The notes: generated by a model from the sequence alone, not told the origin. A DNA stretch of 64,000 nucleotides from Phycisphaerales bacterium (GCA_020849615.1 JADLFW010000009.1:62001-126000); one strand, 5' to 3'; shown: positions 1-9,092, counted from the stretch's first letter. Numbers and translations are program-made.

Positions 1-109
1 CGCACATCCGGGCCAGCCGGGGACGCGACATCGCCGCGGCGTGCGGGCAGCTGCGGCACGAGGCCCGGTCGCGGAGCGGGGCCTGATCGCGATGGGAGCG
101 GACCCGCGC

Positions 110-892
110 ATGACGCTGGTGTTGACACTCGCGCGGGCCGCGACCGCCGATGACTGGTGGACGACCTTCGCGCCGTTCACGCTTTTTCACCTCGTGACGG
201 TGCTGGCGTGCGGGGCGGCGATGCTGGCGGCGGCGGTGTACGGGCATTGGCACCGTGGCACGCCGCGCGAAATCCGCTTCCGCCGCGGCTGGGGCTGGTG
301 CGTGATCGCGTACCAGGTCTACACCACGATCTTCTACGCCTCGCAGTGCACCATCCAGCGGAGCCTGCCGCTGCAGGTGTGCGACCTGGCGGCGTTCATC
401 GCCGGGGCGGCGATGATCACGCAGCGGCGGTGGGTGCGGACGCTGCTCTACTTCTGGGGGATCGGGCTGTCGACGCAGGCGTTCGCCACGCCCATCATCC
501 ACGATGGCCTGGGGACGCTGCGGTTCTGGATGTTCTGGATCGGGCACGTCGCGATCGTCGGGTCGGCGGTGTATGACGTGGTGGTCGGGAGGTACAGGCC
601 CGGCCTGCGCGACCTGGCCGCGGTGATCGGGATGTCGCTGCTGTACGGGGCGGTGGTCATGGTGCTGAACATCGCGGCGGGGACCAACTACGGGTACATC
701 GGCAACACCAGGCCCGACAACCCGACGGTGATCGACAAACTGGGCGCGTGGCCCGGGCGCGTGGGCATCATGGCCGCGATCGTCATCACGGACTTCATCC
801 TCTTGTGGGCAGTATGGCCCGGCGGTCGGGCGGTGTGGAGCCTGGTGACGGGCCGGAGCCCCGCGGAAGCTCCGCGGGTGACCGTGGAGTGA
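110..892 (+). CDS. YwaF/TIGR02206-like integral membrane protein
   Basis: The protein is multi-pass, with about six hydrophobic segments, and carries a polar/aromatic LPLQVCDLAAF motif near residue 90. That motif resembles the LPLHLCD signature of the YwaF (TIGR02206) membrane family, whose function is unknown. A GGGAG at 94-98 precedes the ATG at 110. An in-frame ATG at 92 and one at 41 are alternatives, but their extra residues look like translated leader sequence. The family assignment rests on the motif and topology only. The gene ends 13 bases before the convergent SMR gene. Confidence 0.75.
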   Translation: MTLVLTLARAATADDWWTTFAPFTLFHLVTVLACGAAMLAAAVYGHWHRGTPREIRFRRGWGWCVIAYQVYTTIFYASQCTIQRSLPLQVCDLAAFIAGAAMITQRRWVRTLLYFWGIGLSTQAFATPIIHDGLGTLRFWMFWIGHVAIVGSAVYDVVVGRYRPGLRDLAAVIGMSLLYGAVVMVLNIAAGTNYGYIGNTRPDNPTVIDKLGAWPGRVGIMAAIVITDFILLWAVWPGGRAVWSLVTGRSPAEAPRVTVE

Positions 893-904
893 CGGGCTCC
901 CTCG

Positions 905-1258
905 TCAGGGCGTCGCGGCCGGCAGCGCTGCGGGCGGCGCCGAGGTCATGGTGAGCTTCAGGCCGATGACGCCGGCGAGGATGAGGGTGACGAAGAGCAT
1001 CTGCGAGAGCCTGAAGGGGTCCTTCAGGATCGTGACGGAGACGATCCAGGCGCCCAGCACCCCGATCCCCACCCAGATGCTGTACGCGGTGGGGGGGTGG
1101 ATGGTCCTCGCCGCGCGGGCCAGCAGGAAGAAGCTCAGCAGCATCGCGATGATGACCCACACGGTGGGCCAGAGGCGCGTGAACCCCGCGGTGTATTTGA
1201 GCCCGACGGCCCAGCCCGTTTCGCACAGCCCCGCGATGATGAGAATGAACCACGCCAT
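905..1258 (-). CDS. SMR family exporter, SugE/Gdx-like
   Basis: The 117-residue protein has four membrane helices and the layout of the small multidrug resistance family. The first helix carries the essential acid in AGLCETGW (Glu13), with Trp16 and Lys21. Loop 1 reads KYTAGFTRLWP, and helix 3 carries Trp62 in IWVGIG. GFTRL and the W62 context are those of SugE/Gdx proteins, known guanidinium/proton antiporters, rather than EmrE. The protein would work as an antiparallel dimer in the inner membrane. The start is the ATG at the first hydrophobic helix; the upstream open frame is not SMR-like. The C-terminal Ala/Pro tail of about 12 residues is unremarkable. Confidence 0.9.
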   Translation of the reverse strand: MAWFILIIAGLCETGWAVGLKYTAGFTRLWPTVWVIIAMLLSFFLLARAARTIHPPTAYSIWVGIGVLGAWIVSVTILKDPFRLSQMLFVTLILAGVIGLKLTMTSAPPAALPAATP

Positions 1259-1289
1259 GGGCGGAGGGTAGGGTGCGCGGGGCCCGGTT

Positions 1290-2156
1290 TTATGGCGTCG
1301 GCACGGTGAAGGGGTTGTGGGTGTTGATGTCGCCGGTCTCCAGGCCCATGCGGAACCAGCGGGCCCGCTGCTCGGAGGTGCCGTGCGTGAAGGATTCCGG
1401 GACGACATACCCCTGGGCCTGGCGCTGGAGGCGGTCATCGCCGATGGCGGCGGCGCACCGGAGGGCCTCCTCGACATCGCCCGATTCGAGGATCTGGCGC
1501 GAGGTCTGGGCGTGGTGGGCCCAGACGCCCGCGAGGTAGTCGGCCTGCAGCTCGAGCCGGACGGAGAGGTCGTTGTACTCGGCCTCGCTCACGCGGCCGC
1601 GGGCGCTGTGGACCTTCTCGGCGGTGCCGAGGAGGTTCTGAATGTGATGCCCGACCTCGTGGGCGATGACGTACGCCTGTGCGAAATCGCCCGGCGCGCC
1701 GAAACGCGTGGCGAGGTCGTCGTAGAAGGAGAGGTCGATGTAGACCTTTGAATCGGCGGGGCAGTAGAACGGGCCCGTTGCCGCGCCGGCGATGCCGCAG
1801 GCGGATTCGACGCGGTCGCTGAACAGCACGAGCGTGGGCTCGGCGTAGGTGCGGCCCGCGCGGGCGAAGAGATCGCTCCAGACATCCTCGGTGTCGCCGA
1901 GCACGCGGCGGACGAAATCGGCCTGGGCCTCCTCGGCCGCGCTGAGCGGGCCCGCGGGCCCGGCCGGGCCTGAAGGCAGCGCGAGCGGCCCGCCGCCCTG
2001 GTTCATCTGGTTGAGCAGCTGGGCGGGGTTGCCGCCCATCAGGATGACGATGATGACGAGGATGATGCCGCCGATGCCGCCACCGACGGCGATGCGCGGG
2101 CCCGCGCGGCGACGATCCTCGACGTTCTGACTCTCCCGCATGCGATCGGTGCGCAT
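1290..2156 (-). CDS. ypfJ: YpfJ-like (KPN_02809 family) neutral zinc metallopeptidase
   Basis: The 288-residue protein has a single N-terminal membrane segment (about residues 24-40) after a basic start, then a Gly/Pro/Ala-rich linker. The extracytoplasmic domain contains the zinc-binding HEVGHH helix (about 166-171) and a downstream ELQADYLAGVWA segment that supplies the third ligand region. The domain also has the FYCPADSKVYIDLSFY signature of this family. The start at 2156 is supported by a GGAGGGGAG ribosome-binding site; a start at 2219 would add unrelated residues. Physiological substrates of the family are not established. Confidence 0.9.
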   Translation of the reverse strand: MRTDRMRESQNVEDRRRAGPRIAVGGGIGGIILVIIVILMGGNPAQLLNQMNQGGGPLALPSGPAGPAGPLSAAEEAQADFVRRVLGDTEDVWSDLFARAGRTYAEPTLVLFSDRVESACGIAGAATGPFYCPADSKVYIDLSFYDDLATRFGAPGDFAQAYVIAHEVGHHIQNLLGTAEKVHSARGRVSEAEYNDLSVRLELQADYLAGVWAHHAQTSRQILESGDVEEALRCAAAIGDDRLQRQAQGYVVPESFTHGTSEQRARWFRMGLETGDINTHNPFTVPTP

Positions 2157-2362
2157 CGTTCGGACTCCCCTCCCAGGAAGATGGCGGCAGTGTAACACGT
2201 GCGGGGGGCGCCGGGACACACCCGGGGCCCGGATGTGATGGCTTGAGGCCCGGTTTCACGGTGGCCTCATCCGGGGCCGGTAGAAGGGTTACAGAGCCTC
2301 CGGGAGCGGTGTGCGCCGGGAGGCGGTCTTGCAGCCCGAAGAACAACCATCAGGGAGAACCG

Positions 2363-2968
2363 ATGATGAACATGAGAAACATGCGGGGCGTGGCGATGGC
2401 GGCGATGCTCGCGGTGTGCGGGGGCGCGGGCGGGGTCGCGTGGGTGCAGGCCCAGCCCGGCCAGCCGAGCGAGCCCGCGAAGCAGAACGACCCGGGCAAG
2501 ACCAACCCCAACCAGCCCGGCAAGACGAATCCCAACGACCCCGGGAGAACCAATCCATACAAGCAGCCGGGGGACCGCAACGCGCAGCCCGGCGACCGCA
2601 CGGGGATGAAGAACCAGCGTCCGTTCGCGTTCCAGAGCCCCGATGCGGAGACGAGGTTCAACGAGAGCGGCCGGCGGCTGGTGGCGATGGAGCGGCGCAT
2701 GGGCGACAGCAACCGCGAACTGATGCGCAAGCTCTCGGAGGCCCGGTCGATGACGGGCCCGCAGCAGAACCAGGCGATGCTGGACCTCATGCAGCAGATC
2801 CTGCAGGAGCACCAGCAGCTCCACGAGTACCTGGTCCAGGCCCGTACGGGCTGGACGGGCGACCTGGAAGGGATGGACACCCTGCAGCGTGATGGCACGG
2901 ATGCGCAGCGCCGGCCGATCGATCCGGCCCGGCCCTCGACCGATGCGACGCCGCGTGATCCGCGGTAA
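2363..2968 (+). CDS. Exported low-complexity Gln/Asn/Pro-rich protein, unknown function
   Basis: The product is 201 residues, starting at tandem ATGs (2363 and 2366) after a GGGAGAA ribosome-binding site. A signal peptide ends near AWVQAQ. Next come short tandem repeats of the type NDPGKTNPNQPGKTNPNDPG (residues about 40-65). A helical Gln-rich region (MDLMQQILQEHQQLHEYL type) follows, then a Pro/Arg-rich tail. I do not recognise the family. The composition suggests a secreted or periplasmic structural or binding protein. A strong intrinsic terminator follows at 3022-3059. Confidence 0.7.
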   Translation: MMNMRNMRGVAMAAMLAVCGGAGGVAWVQAQPGQPSEPAKQNDPGKTNPNQPGKTNPNDPGRTNPYKQPGDRNAQPGDRTGMKNQRPFAFQSPDAETRFNESGRRLVAMERRMGDSNRELMRKLSEARSMTGPQQNQAMLDLMQQILQEHQQLHEYLVQARTGWTGDLEGMDTLQRDGTDAQRRPIDPARPSTDATPRDPR

Positions 2969-3021
2969 CGGTTAACCCGGGCCGATGGGCCCGGTTTTAC
3001 GACCCCCGTTCGGAGGGGCGA

Positions 3022-3059
3022 CCCGGGCCGCCTGGCGCAAGTCGGCGGCTCGGGTTTTT
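3022..3059 (+). terminator. Intrinsic terminator
   Basis: An 11-bp GC stem (CCCGGGCCGCC at 3022-3032 paired with GGCGGCTCGGG at 3044-3054, one G-T pair) is followed by five T at 3055-3059. It ends the plus-strand gene at 2363-2968, just before the stop of the convergent HAF-repeat gene. Confidence 0.85.
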
Positions 3060-3061
3060 GT

Positions 3062-4168
3062 CTAGCCGCAGGTCTGTGCTCGGCGTCGTCCTACGGCTAG
3101 CGTGCCCAGGAGGAGTATCGGCGCCGGCGCAGGGATCGTGACAATCCACGAAACAGCATCGCCTTGGAAGGTGCCTTGGCCAACTATGACATGGCCGTCT
3201 GCACTCACTGCTTCCGCGCTTCGAAGCAAATAACCAGATGGTAATGCGCCTTCGCTTCGGAGGAAGTCGTTCAGATCGACCCACCCGGTCTCGCTGGTCC
3301 AGAAGGCCGCCCGGACCCCGCGGTAGGAGTCGCTCTCGCCGACGATAACCGCGCCGTTGCGGCTGATATCTCTTGGGGCAGCTTCGACGCCACCCGATAA
3401 CGTGCCCAGCAGTTCGTACCCAGTCTCCGACGTCCAGCGAAACGCAGACGCACCGCGGTCGTCGCTGCCCATCCCGACGATCACAGACCCATCCGCGCTG
3501 ATGGCCGTTGCGACCGCATCGGTCCAGCCGCTCATGAGGCCGAGATCACGCATTAGTTCGCCTTCCGTCCAACGGAAGGCCCGCGTACCCGAAGCTGTTG
3601 TCGCACTTCCCACCACCACCGTGCCGTCTCCACTCACGCCGTCCGCCCGTGAGAAGGCCCCGCCCGCCAGATGGCCGAGACTCCGCATGCCCGTGTCCTG
3701 CGTCCAATGAAAAGCCGTCGTAGAACCGTGCAAAGTGGCCAGGCCAACGACAACCGCGCCGTCGTCGCTTATAGCCAGGCCCTGCGAACTCTGGCCGCCC
3801 GGAAGTACCCCCAGTGATCGGATACCGCCGGCCGCTGACCAAAGGAACGCTCGATCCCCGGTGCTCGTGTTGCCGACGCCCGTGATCATTCGGCCATCGG
3901 TGCTGAGATCGCGCGCGATTGTGGGCTGTCCCGGCGACAAGTCGTCCAACCACTGAACTTCGTCTTCCCGAGTCCATCGGAAGGCCCGCGCCGGACCCTC
4001 CAGGCCGCCGCGCCCAGCGACTACGCGGCCGTCCGCGCTGATCGCGTAGGCTCGAAGCACGCCGTCTTGAGCATGGCCGATCCGCGTGAATGTGGGCGAG
4101 CCCTCGGCGCGCAGGCACGCCAGCAGCACAAGGGTCGTGGCGATGGATCGGGCGCAGGTGTCCTGCAT
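3062..4168 (-). CDS. HAF-repeat extracellular protein with PEP-CTERM-like tail
   Basis: The 368-residue protein has an N-terminal signal peptide followed by seven repeats of about 45 residues, each with a core like ISADGSVIVG and an FRWT/FHWT strand. These match the HAF (TIGR02913) repeat proteins, likely a beta-propeller. The C-terminus is IPAPAP, a hydrophobic stretch (ILLLGTLAVG) and RRR. This is the tripartite architecture of PEP-CTERM-type sorting signals, with a variant motif. The start is preceded by AAGGAAG. The likely location is the outer surface or exopolymer matrix; the role is unknown. The product is complete, with no internal stop. Confidence 0.8.
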   Translation of the reverse strand: MQDTCARSIATTLVLLACLRAEGSPTFTRIGHAQDGVLRAYAISADGRVVAGRGGLEGPARAFRWTREDEVQWLDDLSPGQPTIARDLSTDGRMITGVGNTSTGDRAFLWSAAGGIRSLGVLPGGQSSQGLAISDDGAVVVGLATLHGSTTAFHWTQDTGMRSLGHLAGGAFSRADGVSGDGTVVVGSATTASGTRAFRWTEGELMRDLGLMSGWTDAVATAISADGSVIVGMGSDDRGASAFRWTSETGYELLGTLSGGVEAAPRDISRNGAVIVGESDSYRGVRAAFWTSETGWVDLNDFLRSEGALPSGYLLRSAEAVSADGHVIVGQGTFQGDAVSWIVTIPAPAPILLLGTLAVGRRRAQTCG

Positions 4169-4344
4169 CTCAGCTTCCTTTTGGGCGAATTGCGCAGCGG
4201 GTTATCGTCCATTGCAGCCGTTGAGTGCAGGCAAACGGCGCGTCGAGTGGCGATTTTGCACTGTGGCCTGGCGACTGCGCGCTCCCCCAGCGGGCTCGGC
4301 AGCGCGGCGTTGTCGGCGGCTCAACAGTATCGGGTCCCAGCCCC

Positions 4345-5682
4345 TTACGGCGCCCACACGTTCGTCACCGACTTGTGCTCGTGCACCGGCACCCGCGCAG
4401 GGCCGTTGGTCGAGGCGCCGTTGAGGTGCAGCTTGCCGCTGGTCAGCCCCGGGTAGTGCTCACCCTCCCAGGAAGCGGGGTACTTGGTGTCATCCATCTC
4501 CAGGGCGGCCTTGGTCGGGAAGAGCGGGCGGAAGGTGTCGCACATCACCGCGAGCTCGCCCGTGTAGGTCGCCTCCAGCGAGGCCTCGACCGTGCCCGGG
4601 TGCGGCCCGTGGGGGATGCCCTGCGGGTGCAGCGTTAGCGACCCGACCTCGATGCCCTTGCGCGAGCCGAAGTTGCCCTCGACGTAGTACAGCACCTCAT
4701 CGGAGTCGAGGTTCGAATGGTTGTACGGCACCTTGATCGCCTGCGGGTGGTAGTCCAGCATCCGCGGGCAGAACGAGCAGATCACGAAGTTGTGGGCCTC
4801 GAAGGTCTGGTGGATCGGCGGGGGCATGTGCAGCGCGCCCGTGATCGGGCTGAAGTCGGCGACGTTGAAGATGAACGGGTAATAGCACCCATCCCAGCCC
4901 ACGACATCCAGCGGGTGGTAGTGGTAGGTGTAGGAGTGGACCAGGTCCCGGGCCTTGATGCGGACTTCGAAGTCGCCCTTCTCATCGAAGGTCATCGGGG
5001 CTTCGGGCAGCTTCAGGTCACGCTCGCAGTACGGGGAGTGCTCCAGGAACTGGCTGGTCGCCTTCGACACGTACCGCGGGGGCGGGCCGATGTGCGAGCC
5101 GTTGGTCGTCTCGATCAGCAGGAACTTGCCGTAGGGGCACTGATCGATCGGCGGCCCGCCATCGCGGGGCTTGCCGCTGGCCGGGTCGTTCTCCCGCTTG
5201 TCCCAGGTGAGCTTGTAGATGACCCCCTTGGGGATGACGAGGTAATCGCGCGGGCCGAACTTCAGGGTCCCCAGCATCGTGTGGCACACACCCGAGCCGT
5301 AATGGATGAAGAAGCACTCATCCCCCTGGCCGTTCTTGAAGTGGTAGGGCATCTGCTCGGCGGGGTTGCCGACGGCCATCTCGCAGTCGGAGTTGCCGAA
5401 GAGGACGACGCGGCCCGTCACGAAGTCGCCGTGCGCCTTCAGGGGCGCCGACTTCACGTGGCGCATCCGCATGATGTCCTGCTCGACGTACTCGGTTTTG
5501 GTGGAGTACAGCGGCTTCCAGCCGTAGACCTGGGTCGGCGGGTGGATGTGGTACATCGTGGTGGTCGGGCCGGAGAAGCCCTCGGTGCCGAAGACCTCCT
5601 CGGAGTACAGGCAGCCGTCCGGGCGGCGGAACTGGACGTGGCGCTTCTTGGGGAGAAGGCCGAGCTTGGTGTAATAGGGCAT
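4345..5682 (-). CDS. hmgA: Homogentisate 1,2-dioxygenase
   Basis: This cytoplasmic non-haem Fe(II) enzyme opens the ring of homogentisate to maleylacetoacetate in tyrosine and phenylalanine catabolism. The 445-residue protein has cupin-like strands throughout. Iron-ligand candidates lie in HSNLDSDE (a His plus the downstream Glu) and in the HPQGIPHGPHPG segment. YHYHPLDVVGWDGCYYPF is another family hallmark. The ATG at 5682 has an AGGAG site; the open frame extends upstream but is not homologous. No fumarylacetoacetase or maleylacetoacetate isomerase is adjacent, so the pathway is completed elsewhere. Its leader closely resembles that of the macrodomain gene at 12306. Confidence 0.93.
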   Translation of the reverse strand: MPYYTKLGLLPKKRHVQFRRPDGCLYSEEVFGTEGFSGPTTTMYHIHPPTQVYGWKPLYSTKTEYVEQDIMRMRHVKSAPLKAHGDFVTGRVVLFGNSDCEMAVGNPAEQMPYHFKNGQGDECFFIHYGSGVCHTMLGTLKFGPRDYLVIPKGVIYKLTWDKRENDPASGKPRDGGPPIDQCPYGKFLLIETTNGSHIGPPPRYVSKATSQFLEHSPYCERDLKLPEAPMTFDEKGDFEVRIKARDLVHSYTYHYHPLDVVGWDGCYYPFIFNVADFSPITGALHMPPPIHQTFEAHNFVICSFCPRMLDYHPQAIKVPYNHSNLDSDEVLYYVEGNFGSRKGIEVGSLTLHPQGIPHGPHPGTVEASLEATYTGELAVMCDTFRPLFPTKAALEMDDTKYPASWEGEHYPGLTSGKLHLNGASTNGPARVPVHEHKSVTNVWAP

Positions 5683-5755
5683 GCGTGGCTCCTGGGCGGA
5701 CGTTCCCGAATGGTACGGGCCGCGGGGATGAGGAGCCACGGATTGCCGGGCGACT

Positions 5756-6556
5756 TCAGGAAGGTTTGAGCAGCTTGGTCGAGCCCACGTTGGAGACCAT
5801 CTGGGCCAGGATCTGCGGCTGCCAGCCGACCGCGAAGGCCAGCAGGCTGGCCGACCCCGCCATCCGCAGGTACTGCTCGGGGGATGTCTCTTTGAAGGGG
5901 TCGCCGGTCAGCACGACGGTGCCCGAGACGATGATGAGGTAGATGAAGAAGCCCCAGGTCACGGCGGTGATGGCGGGTGCGAGCGGAGAGACGATGGAGT
6001 CCTGCGTGTAGGACTCCTGGACTGTCGAGGTCTCCGCGGCCGAGGCGGCGCTGGTCGAGTTTCCCGGGGCGCCCCCGCTCTGGGCCGAGTCGGTCTGGGA
6101 CTGGGTGACGACGGTGACGCGGAGCTCCCTGTTCCGGGCCCGCTCCGCCGCCGCGTCGTTGGTAGTGGCGAGGTGGCCGAGGCAGCCCGTCAGCGAAGCG
6201 ACGATGCAGAGCATGGCCAGGTTGGTCGGGGTGTACGCGAAGGCGATGACGACGAACGCCTCGATGACCGATGGCCCGTACGCGTTCGACGCGGCCTGCG
6301 GGTCGGCGAGGTGGAGCAGCCGGTCGCGGTACGGCTGGCTGGGCACCGTCAGGCCGATCGTAAAGAGCGTGATCCACAGCGCGGTGACGATCGTGCCGGT
6401 GAACGCCGCGAACGCCGCCCGTCGCCCGCCGAGGGCTTCGGCGACCCGGTCCATGCGGCGATGCCGGGTCGCGGAGTGCTGGATGGAGTCAGCTCTGCGG
6501 GTTGGATGTTCGGGCAGGTCGAGGCGCGCGGGCTTGGGTTCCGTCATGGTGACCAT
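5756..6556 (-). CDS. Four-helix membrane protein, unknown function
   Basis: The 266-residue protein has a charged cytoplasmic N-terminus of about 45 residues and hydrophobic helices near 50-70, 97-126, 190-215 and 234-254. A polar Ser/Thr/Gln-rich loop (about 140-185) sits between the second and third helices. An AGAGGA site precedes the start at 6556. The gene lies 73 bases upstream of hmgA on the same strand and may be cotranscribed with it. I do not recognise the family. Confidence 0.65.
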   Translation of the reverse strand: MVTMTEPKPARLDLPEHPTRRADSIQHSATRHRRMDRVAEALGGRRAAFAAFTGTIVTALWITLFTIGLTVPSQPYRDRLLHLADPQAASNAYGPSVIEAFVVIAFAYTPTNLAMLCIVASLTGCLGHLATTNDAAAERARNRELRVTVVTQSQTDSAQSGGAPGNSTSAASAAETSTVQESYTQDSIVSPLAPAITAVTWGFFIYLIIVSGTVVLTGDPFKETSPEQYLRMAGSASLLAFAVGWQPQILAQMVSNVGSTKLLKPS

Positions 6557-6717
6557 GGTGCGTCCTCTATGCCTCTGGTATGGAATCAGCCCCAGCTTAC
6601 CGGGCCACCGTCATCAGCTGTGCGGAAATCCACGCTGCAAGGCGTGAATGCATTCGGCAGGAATTGCGCGATCCCGGCTACTAAGAGAGGCTGCGGGCGC
6701 GGCGCTCGGCGCGAGGA

Positions 6718-7317
6718 TCACCGTTCCGGGTACAGGGCATCCTCCACGTGCTCCACGAACGCGTGCAGGATGAGCATGTGGAGTTCCTGGATGCGGTCGC
6801 TGGTCCGCCCCGGCACGATGACGGCGTGGTCGGCCCGGGGCAGCGCGGGCCCGCCCGTCTTGCCGAGCAGCGCGATGGTGGTCATGCCGATGACCTTGGC
6901 GGCGTCGATGGCCCGGAGGATGTTGTCGGAGTTGCCGCTCGTGGAAAGCACGATCAGACAGTCGCCGGGGTGCCCAAAGGCGCCGACCCAGCGGGCGAAG
7001 ACATGCTCAAAGCCGTAGTCGTTCGCCGTGCAGGTGATGTGGCCCGGATCGGTGCACGCCATGGCGGGGAGGGGGGGGCGGTCGGGCCTGGCGGGCGTGG
7101 GGGCACGGAAGCGGCCCGTGAGCTCTTCCGCGAAGTGGGCCGCATCGCAGCTGGAACCTCCGTTGCCGCAGATCATGACCTTGCGGCCCGTCCTGAAGGT
7201 CGCGGCCAGCAGTTCCGCGATCGTGTGCAGCCGCTCCATGGCGCCACGGTCGGCGAGCAGGACGTCGAGGGAGGTCCGGGCCTCGAAGAAAGCGGTCTGG
7301 AGAGAGGAAGAAATCAC
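6718..7317 (-). CDS. gmhA: SIS-domain phosphoheptose isomerase (GmhA type)
   Basis: The 199-residue single SIS-domain protein contains the GNGGSSCDAAHFAEELTGRF phosphate/sugar-binding loop, STSGNSDN, and the C-terminal ELHMLILHAFVEHVE segment that provides the active-site His region. Proteins of this kind interconvert sedoheptulose-7-phosphate and glycero-manno-heptose-7-phosphate, the first step toward ADP-heptose for lipopolysaccharide or glycan synthesis. The start appears to be GTG at 7317. No other heptose gene lies alongside, so a related sugar-isomerase role cannot be excluded. Confidence 0.88.
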   Translation of the reverse strand: MISSSLQTAFFEARTSLDVLLADRGAMERLHTIAELLAATFRTGRKVMICGNGGSSCDAAHFAEELTGRFRAPTPARPDRPPLPAMACTDPGHITCTANDYGFEHVFARWVGAFGHPGDCLIVLSTSGNSDNILRAIDAAKVIGMTTIALLGKTGGPALPRADHAVIVPGRTSDRIQELHMLILHAFVEHVEDALYPER

Positions 7318-7403
7318 GCCGGAGTGTATTCGGGGGCATCCGCTCGGGTTGGCGCTGCCGGGCCCGGCGTTGCAGCGCGGGCCGGTCGCGGTACATTGAG
7401 GGC

Positions 7404-8144
7404 ATGCCAGATGGGGTGGTGCGGATCGCGATGTGGTCGGGCCCGAGGAACATTTCCACGGCGATGATGCGGTCCTGGGAGGCCCGGGGCGACTGCGCCG
7501 TCAGCGATGAACCGCTGTACGCCCATTACCTGCAAGCCCGGCCGGAGGTCAACCACCCGGGCCGGGAGGAGATCCTGGGCCGCTGCGAGACGGATTGGCG
7601 GAGGGTCATCGGGGCGCTGACGGGCCCAATCCCGGGTGGCAGGCCCATCTGGTACCAGAAGCACATGACGCACCACCTGCTCCCGGAGATGAGCCGGGAC
7701 TGGATCTGGGGGCTCACCAACGCGTTCCTCATCCGCGAGCCGGGGGAGATGATCATCTCCCTCTCCAAGGTCATGCCCCAACCCCGTTTGGCGGACACGG
7801 GCCTGCCGCAGCAGGTGGAACTGTTCGAGGCCGTGCGGGCCCGGATGGGTCGGGTCCCGCCGGTCGTCGATGCGAGGGATGTACTGGAGGACCCCCGCGG
7901 CGTTCTGAGGGCGCTGTGCGCCGCCGTTGGCGTGCCGTTCACCGAGCGGATGCTCTGCTGGGAGCCGGGCCCGCGCCCCACGGATGGCGTGTGGGCGAAG
8001 CACTGGTACGCCGCCGTCGAGAAGAGCACCGGGTTCGACCGCTACCAGAAGCGCGATGAGCCGGTGCCGCCCCCATTGAAGGAAGTGCTCACCGAATCCC
8101 GGGCGTACTACGACACCATGCACACGCACCGCCTGAGGGCGTGA
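7404..8144 (+). CDS. Sulfotransferase-like P-loop protein coupled to an aminotransferase
   Basis: The 246-residue protein begins with WSGPRNISTAMMRSW, a PAPS/phosphate-binding P-loop-like segment of the sulfotransferase fold. A REPGEMIISLSK segment follows in the position of the 3'-phosphate-binding Arg/Ser region. Proteins of this kind are often encoded beside, or fused to, class IV aminotransferases and are misannotated as aminotransferases. The aminotransferase gene follows directly (stop at 8144, ATG at 8156). The substrate is unknown. The start codon at 7404 has a close GAGGG; ATG at 7431 is an alternative that would trim the first nine residues. Confidence 0.7.
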   Translation: MPDGVVRIAMWSGPRNISTAMMRSWEARGDCAVSDEPLYAHYLQARPEVNHPGREEILGRCETDWRRVIGALTGPIPGGRPIWYQKHMTHHLLPEMSRDWIWGLTNAFLIREPGEMIISLSKVMPQPRLADTGLPQQVELFEAVRARMGRVPPVVDARDVLEDPRGVLRALCAAVGVPFTERMLCWEPGPRPTDGVWAKHWYAAVEKSTGFDRYQKRDEPVPPPLKEVLTESRAYYDTMHTHRLRA

Positions 8145-8155
8145 GGATCCGGGCC

Positions 8156-9055
8156 ATGCTCCAGACGTTCAGCGAGAAGAACAAGGACCTCATCGTCAAC
8201 ATCAACGGGAAGCTGGTCCATCGCGACCGGGCCGGTATCAGCCCTTTCGATTCCGCGGTGCAGGGCGGCGATGCCGTGTGGGAAGGCCTCCGGCTCTACC
8301 AGCGTCGAATCTTCAAGCTGAGCGAGCACCTGGACCGCCTCCGCAGTTCGGCGGTCGCTCTGGCCTTCGCGCAGATCCCGACTCACGCGGAGATCACGCG
8401 CGAGATTGCCCGGACGCTCGAAGCCAACGCGATGACCGACGGCGTGCACATACGGCTCACGCTCACCCGCGGTGTGAAATACACCAGCGGCATGGACCCG
8501 CGGATCAACAACTCAGGCCCGACACTCATCGTGCTGGCGGAGCACAAGCCGCCCGTATACGGGAACAAGGGCATCTCGCTCATCACCAGCGCCATCCGGC
8601 GCTTCCCTCCCGACTGCATGGACCCCAAGGTCCATCACTGCAACCTCATCCAGTCGATCCTGGCCAAGATCCAGGCCAACCAGGCGGGCGCCGATGACGC
8701 GGTCATGCTGGATATGCACGGTTTCGTCGCCGAGACCAACGCGACGCACCTGTTCCTGGTCGCGGGCGGCACGGTCATGACGCCGCGCTGCGTCGCCTGC
8801 CCCGAGGGCATCACCCGCGCAACCGTCATCGACCTCTGCCGGGCGAGCACCATCCCGATCCAGGAGAAGGACCTCTCCCTCACCGAGTTCTACCGGGCCG
8901 ATGAGGTATTCTGCACCGGCACGATGGGGGAGATGGTCCGCGTCGAGCAGATCGACGGACGGACCATCGCCTGGCCCGGCGGCGGTCCGGTGACAGCGCG
9001 GCTGACCGGCCTCTTCCGAGAGCTGACGGCCCGCGAAGGCACCCTCGTCGCGTGA
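8156..9055 (+). CDS. Class IV PLP aminotransferase (branched-chain/D-amino-acid type)
   Basis: The 299-residue protein has the fold-type IV layout: SPFDSAVQGGDAVWEGLRLY near the N-terminus, a candidate PLP lysine in DPKVHHCNL, and GFVAETNATHLFLV followed by EGITRATVIDLC, which bind the cofactor phosphate. It would transfer amino groups between branched-chain or related amino acids and 2-oxoglutarate in the cytoplasm. The ATG at 8156 is preferred because GAGGA lies 8 bases upstream. A GTG at 8141 overlapping the previous stop is the alternative. Substrate class cannot be fixed by eye. Confidence 0.85.
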   Translation: MLQTFSEKNKDLIVNINGKLVHRDRAGISPFDSAVQGGDAVWEGLRLYQRRIFKLSEHLDRLRSSAVALAFAQIPTHAEITREIARTLEANAMTDGVHIRLTLTRGVKYTSGMDPRINNSGPTLIVLAEHKPPVYGNKGISLITSAIRRFPPDCMDPKVHHCNLIQSILAKIQANQAGADDAVMLDMHGFVAETNATHLFLVAGGTVMTPRCVACPEGITRATVIDLCRASTIPIQEKDLSLTEFYRADEVFCTGTMGEMVRVEQIDGRTIAWPGGGPVTARLTGLFRELTAREGTLVA

Positions 9056-9092
9056 TTCGGATGATCTGCACTTCGGGGAAAGAGGAACGTTC

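Noticed and set aside
4717-5769. Long plus-strand open frame opposite hmgA (350 codons)
   Set aside because: It is the antisense shadow of the well-supported homogentisate dioxygenase; its composition is Arg/Val/Gly-biased and it shows no domain.
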